Translations under genes and position numbers: made by a program | Notes under the pieces: generated by a model | The model's database searches: none | Told to the model about the DNA's origin: nothing | What the model saw: the letters and a program-made list of their open reading frames with translations, nothing else | DNA from: CAYRSS01 sp964426945 | GTDB lineage: Bacteria; Planctomycetota; Phycisphaerae; UBA1845 | Direction: 5' to 3' | DNA length: 57,520 bases | Assembly (NCBI GenBank): GCA_964426945.1 | Contig: CAYRSS010000024.1 | Location: forward strand, 1 to 57,520 | In this document: positions 7,283-15,659 of the stretch, one piece after another | Position numbering within the stretch: position 1 is the stretch's first letter | How the letters are laid out: each line of letters begins with the position of its first letter

Positions 7283-8677
7283 CTACGCCTTCACGATCTT
7301 CTTGCGCCCCTTCTTCACGCCGACGGTTGCGTTGCGCGTGTCGATGACGAGGCGGGCGTGCTGGACGATGAATTCGTAATCGTAGGACGAATGGTCCGTG
7401 GCGATGAGCACGGCGTCATAGCCTCGCAGCATGGCCGCGGAGATCTTCTTGCTGGTCATCTTCAGGTCATGCTCGCGCTGTTTGTGCGTGCGCGGGATAT
7501 GCGGATCGTTGTAGTCCACCTTGGCGCCCAGCTCGCGGAGCAACTCAATCAGTTCGATCGACGGGCTCTCGCGCAGGTCGTCAACGTCCTTCTTGTACGC
7601 CAGGCCCAGTACGAGGATCTTCGAGCCCTTGACCGACTTCTCGTGGTCGTTGAGCGCCTCGGTCAGCCGGTGGATGACGTACTCGGGCATCGAGGTGTTG
7701 ATCTCGCCCGCCAGTTCGATGAAGCGGGTCGCCATGTCGAACTGCCGCGCCTTCCACGTCAGGTAGAACGGATCGATCGGGATGCAGTGTCCGCCGAGGC
7801 CGGGCCCGGGATAGAAGGGCTGGAAGCCGAACGGCTTGGTCGACGCAGCCTTGACGACCTCCCAAACGTCGATGCCCATGCGGTCAAAGAGCATCTTCAG
7901 CTCGTTGATCATCGCGATGTTCACGCAGCGGTAGACGTTCTCAAGAATCTTCGCCGCTTCGGCCACGTCGCAACTCGACACGGGGCAGACCTTCGAGATC
8001 GCCGCTGTGTACAGCGCGGTAGCGACCTTCAGGCTGCGCGGCCCCACGCCACCGACGACCTTGGTGATATTCTCGGTGGTGAAGTCCTTGCGGCCCGGAT
8101 CCTCGCGCTCCGGCGAGAAGGCGAGGTAGAACTCACGTTCCGCCTTCATGCCGGTGGCCTCGAGGATCGGCTGGACCACTTCGCGCGTCGTGCCGGGATA
8201 GGTCGTGCTCTCGAGCACGATGAGTTGTCCGCGGCGCAGGTTGTCGGCGATCAGGTGCGCGGTCGACTCGACATAGCTCAGGTCCGGGTCGCGCGTCTTG
8301 TTGAGCGGCGTCGGCACGCAGATCAGCACGACGTCGCAGCCGGCCAGATCCTTCGGGTTGCTGCTGGCGACAAACTGCCGGTCGGTGACGAGCTTCTTGA
8401 TCGTGCTCGACTGGATGTGCTCGATGTAGCTCTTGCCCGCGTTGAGCATCCGGACCTTGTTCTCGTCGATGTCAAAGCCGAGGCAGCTGAAGCCGGCCTT
8501 GCAGAACGTCCGCATCAGCGGCAGGCCGACGTAGCCCATGCCCATGATGCCGACGCGCGCCGTGCGGTTTTCGATCGCCTCCAGCAGCTCGCGATCGGTG
8601 AACGGCCGGCGCGAAGTCGACGCCGATCCGCTTTGCGACTTGGTCTTGCTCATCTTCAGTTCCGTGGTAGCCGTCAT
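7283..8677 (-). CDS. UDP-N-acetyl sugar 6-dehydrogenase (WbpA/TviB-type)
   Basis: A 464-aa NAD-dependent nucleotide-sugar dehydrogenase. The Rossmann motif 'GIMGMGYVGLPL' is at about residues 44-55, the middle-domain 'ILENVYRCVNIAMINE' at 244-259, and the catalytic cysteine in 'GPGLGGHCIPIDP' is C298. 'VLGLAYKKDVDDLRESP' is the C-terminal UDP-binding part. The sequence pattern (ESTTYPGTT, FSPEREDPG) fits UDP-GlcNAc/ManNAc dehydrogenases making uronic acids for surface polysaccharide, rather than UDP-glucose dehydrogenase. An alternative start at MSKTKS (8 codons in, with GGAA upstream) is equally plausible. It is divergent from the DegT/StrS aminotransferase gene, and the pair probably acts in one pathway. 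Confidence 0.92.
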   Translation of the reverse strand: MTATTELKMSKTKSQSGSASTSRRPFTDRELLEAIENRTARVGIMGMGYVGLPLMRTFCKAGFSCLGFDIDENKVRMLNAGKSYIEHIQSSTIKKLVTDRQFVASSNPKDLAGCDVVLICVPTPLNKTRDPDLSYVESTAHLIADNLRRGQLIVLESTTYPGTTREVVQPILEATGMKAEREFYLAFSPEREDPGRKDFTTENITKVVGGVGPRSLKVATALYTAAISKVCPVSSCDVAEAAKILENVYRCVNIAMINELKMLFDRMGIDVWEVVKAASTKPFGFQPFYPGPGLGGHCIPIDPFYLTWKARQFDMATRFIELAGEINTSMPEYVIHRLTEALNDHEKSVKGSKILVLGLAYKKDVDDLRESPSIELIELLRELGAKVDYNDPHIPRTHKQREHDLKMTSKKISAAMLRGYDAVLIATDHSSYDYEFIVQHARLVIDTRNATVGVKKGRKKIVKA

Positions 8678-8978
8678 AAAAAGGAATTCCCCGGATGATC
8701 GTCTGCGGCCGACGTCGCAGCGACGCGGCGGAGGCCTCGGGTCGGCGGCACACCCCGCGCCATCGACCCTGCGGCGGCCGAAGGCCGCGCAGGAGCCCTG
8801 CCGTGGCCGGCCGCGACAACCGCCCGCGTTCGCTTTCCGGCGAACCGGCGGGCGTCAGGGACGTATCGACGACCGGCGGGCGATACTATAATCTCCGCTT
8901 TTCCCGTGGCTATGGCGGGGCGGCGAAAGCCCCTTCGCCCCACGGGTCGGGTTCTGCCGGAGCGGTCCAAGGAAGCGT
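8678..8978. other. Divergent intergenic promoter region
   Basis: About 300 bp between the divergent sugar dehydrogenase and aminotransferase genes. It holds a TATAAT -10 box at 8887-8892 on the plus strand (leader of about 80 nt to the ATG at 8979) and otherwise GC-rich sequence in which I see no gene. Confidence 0.45.
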
Positions 8979-10109
8979 ATGAGCCACAATATCCCTCTCG
9001 CCCGTCCCAACGTCACCCAGGCGGAAATTGACGCCGTGGTGGCGGTCCTCAAGACACCCACGCTCAGCCTGGGTCCGAAAATGGAGGAATTCGAGGCCGC
9101 AATGGCCGCCTACTGCGGCACGAAGCACGCCGTCGCCGTGTCGAGCGGCACCACCGGCCTGCACTGCATCGTCCACGCCATGGGCATCGGCCCGGGCGAC
9201 GAGGTCATCACCACGCCGTTTTCGTTCGTGGCCTCCTCCAACTGCATGCTCATGGTCGGGGCGACGCCTGTTTTCGTCGACATCGACCCGCACACCTGGA
9301 ACATCGACCCCGCCCGCATCGAGGCCGCCGTCACCGCGAAGACCCGCGCCGTCCTGCCGGTCGATGTCTTTGGTACGGTTCCCGATCTCGATCGGATCGT
9401 CGGCTTCGCGAAGAAGCGCGGGCTGCGCGTCATCGAGGATTCGTGCGAGGCGCTGGGCACCGTCTACAAGGGGCGGAAGGCCGGCTCGATCGGCGATGCG
9501 GGCTGCTTCGGATTCTACCCCAACAAACAGATCACCACCGGCGAGGGCGGCATGATCGTCACGAACGACGACACCGTCGCGCAGTTGTCCAAGTCCTATC
9601 GCAACCAGGGGCGTGACGCGATGGGCGGCTGGCTGGCGCATCCGCGCATGGGGTCGAACTATCGCCTCAGCGAGGTCAACTGCGCCCTGGGGCTGGCCCA
9701 GATCCGGCGCATCGACGAGATCATCGCCCCGCGCACGCGCGTCTACGAGATGTACCGCCACCACCTGGCCCGCGAGCCGCGCGTCATCATGCAGGCGGTC
9801 GGCGCGGATCAGGAAGTAAGCTGGTTCGTCTGTGTGGTGCGACTCGTGGACGAGTACACCGAGGACCAGCGCAACCGCCTGCTCACCGGCCTGCGCGCGG
9901 TGGGGGTGGGGTGCAGCAATTACTTCGCGCCGATCCACCTTCAGCCGTTCTACACTGAGCGGTTCGGCTTCAAGCCCGGCGATTTCCCGGTGTGCGAGGC
10001 GGTGGCCGCGCGGTCGATCGCGCTGCCTTTCCATCACGAACTGACCGAGGCCGACGTCGCGACCGTCTGTCGCGAACTGAGCCGGCAGATTGACGCTTTG
10101 AAGAAGTGA
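8979..10109 (+). CDS. DegT/DnrJ/EryC1/StrS sugar aminotransferase
   Basis: A 376-aa PLP-dependent aminotransferase of the sugar-nucleotide class. 'SSGTTGLHCIVHAMGIGPGD' is the phosphate/PLP-binding region. D154 in 'VIEDSCEALG' contacts the pyridine nitrogen, and K183 in 'GFYPNKQITTGEGG' is the Schiff-base lysine. 'MGSNYRLSEVNCALGLAQ' is a conserved family block. It transfers an amino group to a keto-sugar nucleotide. Facing a UDP-HexNAc dehydrogenase across a shared promoter region, it likely helps make an amino-sugar for capsule, O-antigen or exopolysaccharide. Substrate inferred from context only. Confidence 0.92.
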   Translation: MSHNIPLARPNVTQAEIDAVVAVLKTPTLSLGPKMEEFEAAMAAYCGTKHAVAVSSGTTGLHCIVHAMGIGPGDEVITTPFSFVASSNCMLMVGATPVFVDIDPHTWNIDPARIEAAVTAKTRAVLPVDVFGTVPDLDRIVGFAKKRGLRVIEDSCEALGTVYKGRKAGSIGDAGCFGFYPNKQITTGEGGMIVTNDDTVAQLSKSYRNQGRDAMGGWLAHPRMGSNYRLSEVNCALGLAQIRRIDEIIAPRTRVYEMYRHHLAREPRVIMQAVGADQEVSWFVCVVRLVDEYTEDQRNRLLTGLRAVGVGCSNYFAPIHLQPFYTERFGFKPGDFPVCEAVAARSIALPFHHELTEADVATVCRELSRQIDALKK

Positions 10110-10184
10110 AACGTTGCAAGTTGCACGTGGCAAGCGGAAGGCTCCGCTCGCCACCGGCAACTCGCCACTCGCACCTGGTTTCCC

Positions 10185-11234
10185 ATGTCCCGCGACCGCG
10201 TCATCACGAGTGCCCGTCGGACCGAGGATGAGTCGGTCGATACGGCCCTGCGCCCGCGCCGCCTCGCCGAGATGGTCGGTCAGGGGGCGATCATGGAGAA
10301 GCTGACCATCGCCATGTCCGCCGCCACCCAGCGCGGTGAGCCGCTCGAACACATTCTGCTCGATGGTCCGCCCGGACTCGGCAAGACGACGCTGGCGAAC
10401 GTCATCGCCCTCGAAATGACCGGCAAGCTGCCGCGGATTACCTCCGGTCCCTCGCTGGCCAAGCAGGCCGACCTGATGACGCTTCTGACCAACCTCGAGA
10501 CGGGCGACGTGCTGTTTATCGACGAGATCCACCGCCTGCCCACGATCGTCGAGGAGTTTCTCTACCCCGCGATGGAGGATTTCCGCGTCGATTTCACCAT
10601 CGAGGGGGGCCTCTCGGGGCGCGTGGTGAACTTCGCCCTGCGGCGGTTCACGCTCATCGGCGCCACGACCCGTTCCGGCGCACTGAGCGCCGCACTGCGC
10701 GACCGCTTCGGCCACGGCTATCACTTCGCCTACTACACGACCGACGACCTGGCGACGATCCTGGCCCGCTCGGCGGAGCGACTGGGCGTGCGCGTGGAGG
10801 CGGGCGCCATCGAACAGGTCGCCCTGCGCAGCCGCGGCACCCCGCGCGTGGCCAACCGCCTGCTCAAGCGCGTCCGCGACTATGCCCAGGTTCGCGGCGA
10901 CGGCGTGCTGACCCCGACGATCGTCCGCGAGGCGCTCGAGATCCAACAGGTCGACGCCCTCGGCCTCGACGAACTCGACCGACGATTCCTGCTCGCGCTG
11001 ATCCGGACCTACTCCGGCGGGCCGGCGGGCATCGAAGCTCTCGCGGCTACCATGGGCGAGGAGCGCGAAACCCTCGAAGACGTGGTCGAGCCGTTCCTGC
11101 TCCAGACCGGCTTCGTCATCCGCACGCGACAGGGGCGCCAGGCCACCCGGGAGGCCTACGCCCACCTCGACCTTCCCGTCCCCGACGGGGCCGCCGCCGC
11201 CCGATCTGCCAAGGATCAGCCCTCGCTCTTCTGA
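10185..11234 (+). CDS. ruvB: Holliday junction branch migration helicase RuvB
   Basis: A 349-aa AAA+ ATPase matching RuvB throughout. The N-terminal 'LRPRRLAEMVGQ' is the standard opening, Walker A 'GPPGLGKTT' lies at 61-69, Walker B 'FIDEIHRL' at 111-118, and the sensor/arginine-finger stretch 'GATTRSGALSAALRDRFG' follows. The C-terminal winged helix includes 'TYSGGPAGIEALAATMGEE' and 'GFVIRTRQGRQAT'. It drives branch migration with RuvA in recombination repair. ruvA and ruvC are not in the window. The upstream 75 bp hold only degenerate 'gttgcaagttgcacgtggcaa'-type sequence, with no clear promoter or ribosome site. Confidence 0.96.
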   Translation: MSRDRVITSARRTEDESVDTALRPRRLAEMVGQGAIMEKLTIAMSAATQRGEPLEHILLDGPPGLGKTTLANVIALEMTGKLPRITSGPSLAKQADLMTLLTNLETGDVLFIDEIHRLPTIVEEFLYPAMEDFRVDFTIEGGLSGRVVNFALRRFTLIGATTRSGALSAALRDRFGHGYHFAYYTTDDLATILARSAERLGVRVEAGAIEQVALRSRGTPRVANRLLKRVRDYAQVRGDGVLTPTIVREALEIQQVDALGLDELDRRFLLALIRTYSGGPAGIEALAATMGEERETLEDVVEPFLLQTGFVIRTRQGRQATREAYAHLDLPVPDGAAAARSAKDQPSLF

Positions 11235-11258
11235 AGCGGCGGCGGCGCGGGGCCCGGC

Positions 11259-11287
11259 TTTACAATTCCAAGGCAAAACTCTATAGT
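11259..11287 (+). promoter_or_regulatory. Promoter of the DEAD-box-family helicase
   Basis: TTTACA (11259-11264), a 17-bp spacer and TATAGT (11282-11287). The predicted start site is about 6 nt before the ATG at 11300, leaving no room for a Shine-Dalgarno sequence. Confidence 0.65.
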
Positions 11288-11299
11288 CTCCCGCTGATT

Positions 11300-12601
11300 A
11301 TGCAGAAACACCCAGCGCTCCCGAAGGCGTTCGCCGAGATTGGTATCGACACCCCGCTCCTGAAGGCCCTGGCCAAGGTCAACTACGTCGAGCCCAGCGA
11401 TATTCAACGCGCCCTGATTCCCGCTGCACTGGAGGGCCGCGACATCCTCGGCCAGGCCCGCACCGGGACGGGCAAGACGGCCGCTTTCTCGCTGCCGATC
11501 CTCCAGCAGCTCGATCCGAAAGGCGCCCTGCAGGCGCTCTGCCTCGCCCCGACGCGCGAGCTCGCCGTCCAGGTTGCCGGGGAGGTCTCCCGGCTGGCCG
11601 AGTTCACCGGCCTGCACATCGTCCCGATCTACGGCGGGGCCAAGATGGCCACGCAGGAGCACCAGCTCGGCCGCAAGCCCCACTTCGTCGTCGGTACGCC
11701 CGGCCGGGTGATGGACTTCATGCGCCGCGGCGTGCTTAACATTGCCAACCTGCGGTTCGTGGTGCTCGACGAGGTCGACCGGATGCTCGACATCGGCTTC
11801 CGCGACGACATCAAGGCGATCCTCGGGCGCGTCACCGCCCCGCACCAAACCATTCTCGTGTCGGCCACGCTCGATGACGAGATCAAGCGCCTCGCGATGC
11901 GCTACATGAATGATCCGCTCGAGGTGAACGTCTCGAAGGACCGCATCACCGTCGACGAGATCGACCAGAGTTATGTCACGGTCGATTCGCCCGACAAGTT
12001 CCGGGTGCTCCGCCTGCTGCTCGAGCAGGAGAACCCGCCGATCTGCATCGTGTTCTGCAACACCAAGGCGATGGTGCGCAAGCTCGCCCAGAAGCTTCAC
12101 GAGATCGGCATCAACGCCAGCGCCATCGAGGGTGACCTCGAGCAGCGCAAGCGCGAGCGCGTGATGGCTCAGTTCCGCAAGCACCAGATCCGCGTGCTCG
12201 TGGCGACCGACCTGGCCGCGCGGGGTATCGACGTCAGCGAAGTATCCCACATCATCAACTACGACCTGCCTCCCGATCCGGAGGTGTATGTACACCGCAT
12301 CGGCCGCACCGCCCGCATGGGGGCCCGCGGCGTGGCCATCAGCCTTGTGCCGCGCGACGAGGGCAAGGAGCTGACTAACGTCGAGATGCTGACCAACAAG
12401 CTGATTCCCGAACGCCGCGTGCCCGGCTTCACCCCGCGGGCGCCCAAGCCCCGGGAGGTCGAGCCGGAGCCCACCGGGCCGGTGATCTCTTCGCGGCTGA
12501 CCCAGCCCGCCGCCGCCACCACGGCCACGTCCGACGGGCCCAAGGCGCCGCGACGGACGCTCGGTGGCCGCTTCAAGCCGTCGCGTCGGCGCCGGCTGTA
12601 G
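11300..12601 (+). CDS. DEAD-box-family ATP-dependent RNA helicase with DEVD motif II
   Basis: A 433-aa SF2 helicase. The Q motif region 'VNYVEPSDIQRALIP', motif I 'ARTGTGKT' (53-60), Ia 'APTRELAVQV', Ib 'TPGRVMDF', motif II 'LDEVDRMLDIGF' (DEVD at 157-160), motif III SAT (188-190), motif V 'VATDLAARGIDV' and VI 'HRIGRTARMG' are all present in order. The third residue of motif II is Val instead of Ala, which is rare but may be tolerated. The C-terminus is a basic, Pro/Ala-rich tail ending in RRRRL, probably for RNA binding. Likely role: RNA remodelling, ribosome assembly or cold adaptation. The mRNA is nearly leaderless by its promoter. The next gene begins 22 bp downstream, so they may be co-transcribed. 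Confidence 0.93.
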   Translation: MQKHPALPKAFAEIGIDTPLLKALAKVNYVEPSDIQRALIPAALEGRDILGQARTGTGKTAAFSLPILQQLDPKGALQALCLAPTRELAVQVAGEVSRLAEFTGLHIVPIYGGAKMATQEHQLGRKPHFVVGTPGRVMDFMRRGVLNIANLRFVVLDEVDRMLDIGFRDDIKAILGRVTAPHQTILVSATLDDEIKRLAMRYMNDPLEVNVSKDRITVDEIDQSYVTVDSPDKFRVLRLLLEQENPPICIVFCNTKAMVRKLAQKLHEIGINASAIEGDLEQRKRERVMAQFRKHQIRVLVATDLAARGIDVSEVSHIINYDLPPDPEVYVHRIGRTARMGARGVAISLVPRDEGKELTNVEMLTNKLIPERRVPGFTPRAPKPREVEPEPTGPVISSRLTQPAAATTATSDGPKAPRRTLGGRFKPSRRRRL

Positions 12602-12623
12602 CCTGCTGCGCCGCGGATTCCCG

Positions 12624-13688
12624 ATGCTCGAAGACGATCTCATCCCCGGCGAAGAGGAAACCGCGCTGGACGAAGAGTCGGCCGCGGCGGAAGACGACGC
12701 CCCGCCCGAATCGATCGTCCGCGAACATCGCATCGGCCGGCGCGTCGCCGCAACCCGCCTCGACAAGTTCCTTCACGACCGCTATCCGCGCATCTCGCGC
12801 ACCGTGCTGCAGCGCTACATCCGCGACGGCCAGGTCACCGTCAATGGCAAGCCGAGCAAGCCCAGCTACGAACCGATGGAAGGCGACCGCATCGGCATCA
12901 CCCTGCCCCCCCCGCCGCCGACCGACATCATCCCGCAGGACATTCCGCTCGACATCGTCTACGAAGATCAGTGGATCCTGGCGATCAACAAACAGGCGGG
13001 CATCGTCTGTCATCCGGCACACCCGTCGCAGACCGGCACCATCGCCAACGCCGCCGCGTTCTATGCCGATTCGCTCAGCTCCGGCGCAGACCCGTTCCGC
13101 CCCGGCATCGTGCACCGGCTCGACAAGAACACCACGGGGCTGATGCTGCTGGCCAAGACCGACGAGGCGCACTGGCGCCTGGGGCTGGCGTTCGAAAAGC
13201 GGGAGATCCGCAAGGAGTACTTCGCCATCTGTGAGGGGCGCTACGCGCTCGATGGCGACATCATCAACAAGCCGCTGGCCGCTCACCCGGAAACGACGCA
13301 GCGCATGATCCTGCCCACCGGCGGCAATCCACCGCGACAGGCGCTCTTCAAGCAGGCCATCACCGAGTATCGCGTCGAGAAGCGCTACCGCGGCTACACC
13401 ACGGTCCGGCTGTTTCCCAAGACGGGACGCACGCACCAGCTGCGCGTGCACACGTCATCGATCGGCCATCCGATCGTGGGCGACGTGCTCTATGGCGGCA
13501 AGCCCCTCAGTGTGCACGACCTGGCCCTGGCCGGCTCGACCGAGCCGCTCATCGAGTACCAGGCGCTGCACGCTCACCGCCTGCGCTTCACCCACCCGGT
13601 GCTCGAGAAGCCGATGGAACTCGAAGCGCCGCTGTCGGCGAAGATCAGGGCGATTGTCGATCTGCTCGAGGAATACCGGCAGCCCTGA
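12624..13688 (+). CDS. RluA-family 23S rRNA pseudouridine synthase (RluD-like)
   Basis: A 354-aa enzyme. After an acidic N-terminal stretch comes an S4 RNA-binding domain (about 44-95; 'TRLDKFLHDRYPRISRTVLQ', 'VTVNGKPSKPSYEP'). The pseudouridine synthase domain follows, with the catalytic aspartate D167 in 'HRLDKNTTGLMLLAKT' and the later motifs 'KEYFAI' and 'FPKTGRTHQLRVH'. This order is that of RluD, which modifies 23S rRNA helix 69; exact sites cannot be read. ATG 12624 is preferred to an upstream in-frame ATG inside the helicase gene because family homology begins only after it. Same strand and 22 bp after the helicase gene. Confidence 0.92.
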   Translation: MLEDDLIPGEEETALDEESAAAEDDAPPESIVREHRIGRRVAATRLDKFLHDRYPRISRTVLQRYIRDGQVTVNGKPSKPSYEPMEGDRIGITLPPPPPTDIIPQDIPLDIVYEDQWILAINKQAGIVCHPAHPSQTGTIANAAAFYADSLSSGADPFRPGIVHRLDKNTTGLMLLAKTDEAHWRLGLAFEKREIRKEYFAICEGRYALDGDIINKPLAAHPETTQRMILPTGGNPPRQALFKQAITEYRVEKRYRGYTTVRLFPKTGRTHQLRVHTSSIGHPIVGDVLYGGKPLSVHDLALAGSTEPLIEYQALHAHRLRFTHPVLEKPMELEAPLSAKIRAIVDLLEEYRQP

Positions 13689-13742
13689 GCGCGACGCTCA
13701 TCGCGACGCATCTCATTCAGGCCGCAGGCGAACCGAAAACGG

Positions 13743-13913
13743 TCAGGCGGTCTGCAGAACTTCCGCCCCACGGGGCGACTCGCCGGACTCCCGCACGCTG
13801 GCCAGCTTGTGCAGGTATTCGTCCAGCTCGTCGAGGGAAAACTCCGCGAGGAAGTCGGGGCGGGCTGAGGTGTTGATGCGGCGAATGGCGTCGATCAGTT
13901 CAGTCTTGCACAT
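13743..13913 (-). CDS. Small conserved-looking 56-aa protein
   Basis: The minus strand encodes 56 residues: MCKTELIDAIRRINTSARPD, then FLAEFSLDELDEYLHKLASV and a Ser/Gly/Glu-rich tail, ending at TGA 13743. GGAG lies 10 nt before the ATG. The first 40 residues have an amphipathic helical pattern and no membrane segment or signal. Too short to identify; the 'KTELIxAIRxINTSARPxFL' pattern looks selected, since codon third positions are GC-rich as in real genes here. It follows the S41 protease gene on the same strand after 250 bp. Function unknown. Confidence 0.55.
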   Translation of the reverse strand: MCKTELIDAIRRINTSARPDFLAEFSLDELDEYLHKLASVRESGESPRGAEVLQTA

Positions 13914-14162
13914 CGGGTCATCGCTCCGGATCGCTGTCGCGCGCGGGGCGGCCTCTCGGCCGAACCGGGCCGCGGCGCCGCGCGGGGCGCATTGTTATCG
14001 GCCGAAGCGCGAACCCGTCTGAAGCGGCCCGGCCGCGCGATTCCTGCCGCCGCCGCGCAGCTTCCGCCGCCCGGGCCGTACGACCGTGGGCGACCACGCT
14101 GCGAACGCTGAAATCGACCCTCCCTGCGCGATGACCACGGCGGAAAATGCCACGCCGCCCGC

Positions 14163-15521
14163 TCAGCCGCCGAGCAGCTCCATCGCCTTCGCCAGCACCG
14201 GATCCGCCGAGGCGAAGTCGGTGAACTTCGTGTCCACGGCCACGTCCGGCCGCACGCCGACGCCCTCCATGATCGAGCCGTCGGGCAGCAGGTCCTTCCA
14301 CGACGACAGGAACACCGTCACGCCGTTGCCCAGTTCGTGGGGCTTGGGATTGCCCGAGCTGCCGCCGCTCGCCTGGCCGACGAGCTTCGCCCTCGCGCCA
14401 TGGCGCATCATCAGCAGAAACGACTCGTTGCTGCTCAGGTTCGCCGGCCCCATCAGCACGACCACCGGCGCGGCGTAACGCTCGCGGGTGCGCGTGGGCT
14501 GCACGACACGGTCGATCGGATCAGTAAACGCCCCGCGCGTACCCGGCTTGCGATACGAACTCTTCGAGTACACAACCGGCTGCGAAACGAAGCACGCCGC
14601 GAAGTCGCGGGCGATGATTTCGTCGCCGCCGTCGTTAGGGCGCACGTCGATGATGAGCCCCTTCGTGTCTTTCATCTCATCCAGCGCCTCGTACAGCGCC
14701 GCAAACGCCGGCCGATCGTGCGAAGACCAGGAACGAATCTGGATGTAGCCCATCGGTCCGGTCGGCCCGTCGAGCCGTCCGGTCGAGACCATCGCGCTGC
14801 GATCCTTCCAGTCGCCGACCAGCCTGCGGAGCGTCTGCTCGTTCCAGTTGGCTTCGTACGTCCGCTGGTGAGTCCAGAGGGTGAACTCGCCGACCTGCAC
14901 CGACACGTGGGTGTCGGCCGCCGGCGCGAGAAAGGCCGCGGTCGCGCGGGCGAACGCCGAGGGCGTGCTCGCTTGCACCAGCTTCGGCTCCATCTCGCGG
15001 AACCGCGCCTCCCAGTCCACACCACGCAGGTCGCGGTACGAATAGTGGTTGTCGATCGCGTCGCGCAGCGCCTGAACGGCCTTGCGATTCGCTTCCTCGG
15101 TCAGCGGGGGTCGTGCTCCTGCGGAGGCCGCGGAGCGAAACGAAATCGGATAATGCACCGCAGACTCGCCACTCACGCTGCGGAAATTTCTCGCGGCCGG
15201 GCAGTTCACACTCAGGTCATACCGGCGATCCGGCGCGAGCTTGACCGGAATGACGAACACCCGCGGCGACTGCCACGACGGCTTCCCGGTGATTTGGGGC
15301 ATCTGCTCGCGGCTGCCGCAGATCGAGTGTCCGCCGGGGCTCATGTCCTGGTCGAACTCAATGCGGATCTCTGTCGTCGACAGGTCCACATCGATATCGG
15401 CGTGATCCGGGGAGGCGCGAACCACCCGCGGCGGCGCCCCCGCCGCCGGCCACGCCGAGATCCCCAGAACCACCACCCCCACGACTCCGCCGAGCGCGCA
15501 CCGCGTCCGCCTGTCGATCAT
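14163..15521 (-). CDS. Secreted S41-family serine protease with Ig-like domain
   Basis: A 452-aa protein. A signal peptide/anchor covers residues 1-30 ('CALGGVVGVVVLGISAWPAAGA'). Residues about 32-115 look like a bacterial Ig-like domain of the SbsA/Big_5 kind ('VVRASPDHADIDVDLSTTEI', 'IEFDQDMSPGG', 'LAPDRRYDLSVN'). The C-terminal half is a tail-specific protease core without a PDZ domain: 'GLIIDVRPNDGGDE', catalytic-serine strand 'GPANLSSNESF' (likely S363 with E366), then 'GQASGGSSGN' and 'GVGVRPDV'. It acts outside the cytoplasm; substrate unknown. ATG 15521 follows AAGGAG by 7 nt; the same frame stays open far upstream across aroA but this is antisense to it. Divergent from aroA. Confidence 0.85.
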   Translation of the reverse strand: MIDRRTRCALGGVVGVVVLGISAWPAAGAPPRVVRASPDHADIDVDLSTTEIRIEFDQDMSPGGHSICGSREQMPQITGKPSWQSPRVFVIPVKLAPDRRYDLSVNCPAARNFRSVSGESAVHYPISFRSAASAGARPPLTEEANRKAVQALRDAIDNHYSYRDLRGVDWEARFREMEPKLVQASTPSAFARATAAFLAPAADTHVSVQVGEFTLWTHQRTYEANWNEQTLRRLVGDWKDRSAMVSTGRLDGPTGPMGYIQIRSWSSHDRPAFAALYEALDEMKDTKGLIIDVRPNDGGDEIIARDFAACFVSQPVVYSKSSYRKPGTRGAFTDPIDRVVQPTRTRERYAAPVVVLMGPANLSSNESFLLMMRHGARAKLVGQASGGSSGNPKPHELGNGVTVFLSSWKDLLPDGSIMEGVGVRPDVAVDTKFTDFASADPVLAKAMELLGG

Positions 15522-15624
15522 GACCGGGCTCCTTCCGGCGTCGCGACCGGCGACGCCTCTCCGTGGACGTGTCACCCGTCGAAATGTTAACCCCGGCCGC
15601 CGGCAGCGCCTCCTGTCGGGTCGA

Positions 15625-15653
15625 TTGCCCCCCGCGCAGACGGGCGATATGGT
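15625..15653 (+). promoter_or_regulatory. aroA promoter, leaderless arrangement
   Basis: TTGCCC (15625-15630), a 17-bp spacer and TATGGT (15648-15653). The GTG start of aroA begins 7 nt after the -10 box, exactly where transcription should start, and there is no Shine-Dalgarno sequence. Confidence 0.6.
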
Positions 15654-15659
15654 GCGATC

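Noticed and set aside
10110..10184. Repeat-like 'gttgcaagttgcacgtggcaag' before ruvB as a mobile element
   Set aside because: No clear inverted or direct ends and no second copy in the window; left as plain intergenic sequence.
8910..11276. A very long antisense open frame over the aminotransferase and ruvB genes
   Set aside because: Typical GC-rich shadow frame; both plus-strand genes carry complete family motifs.
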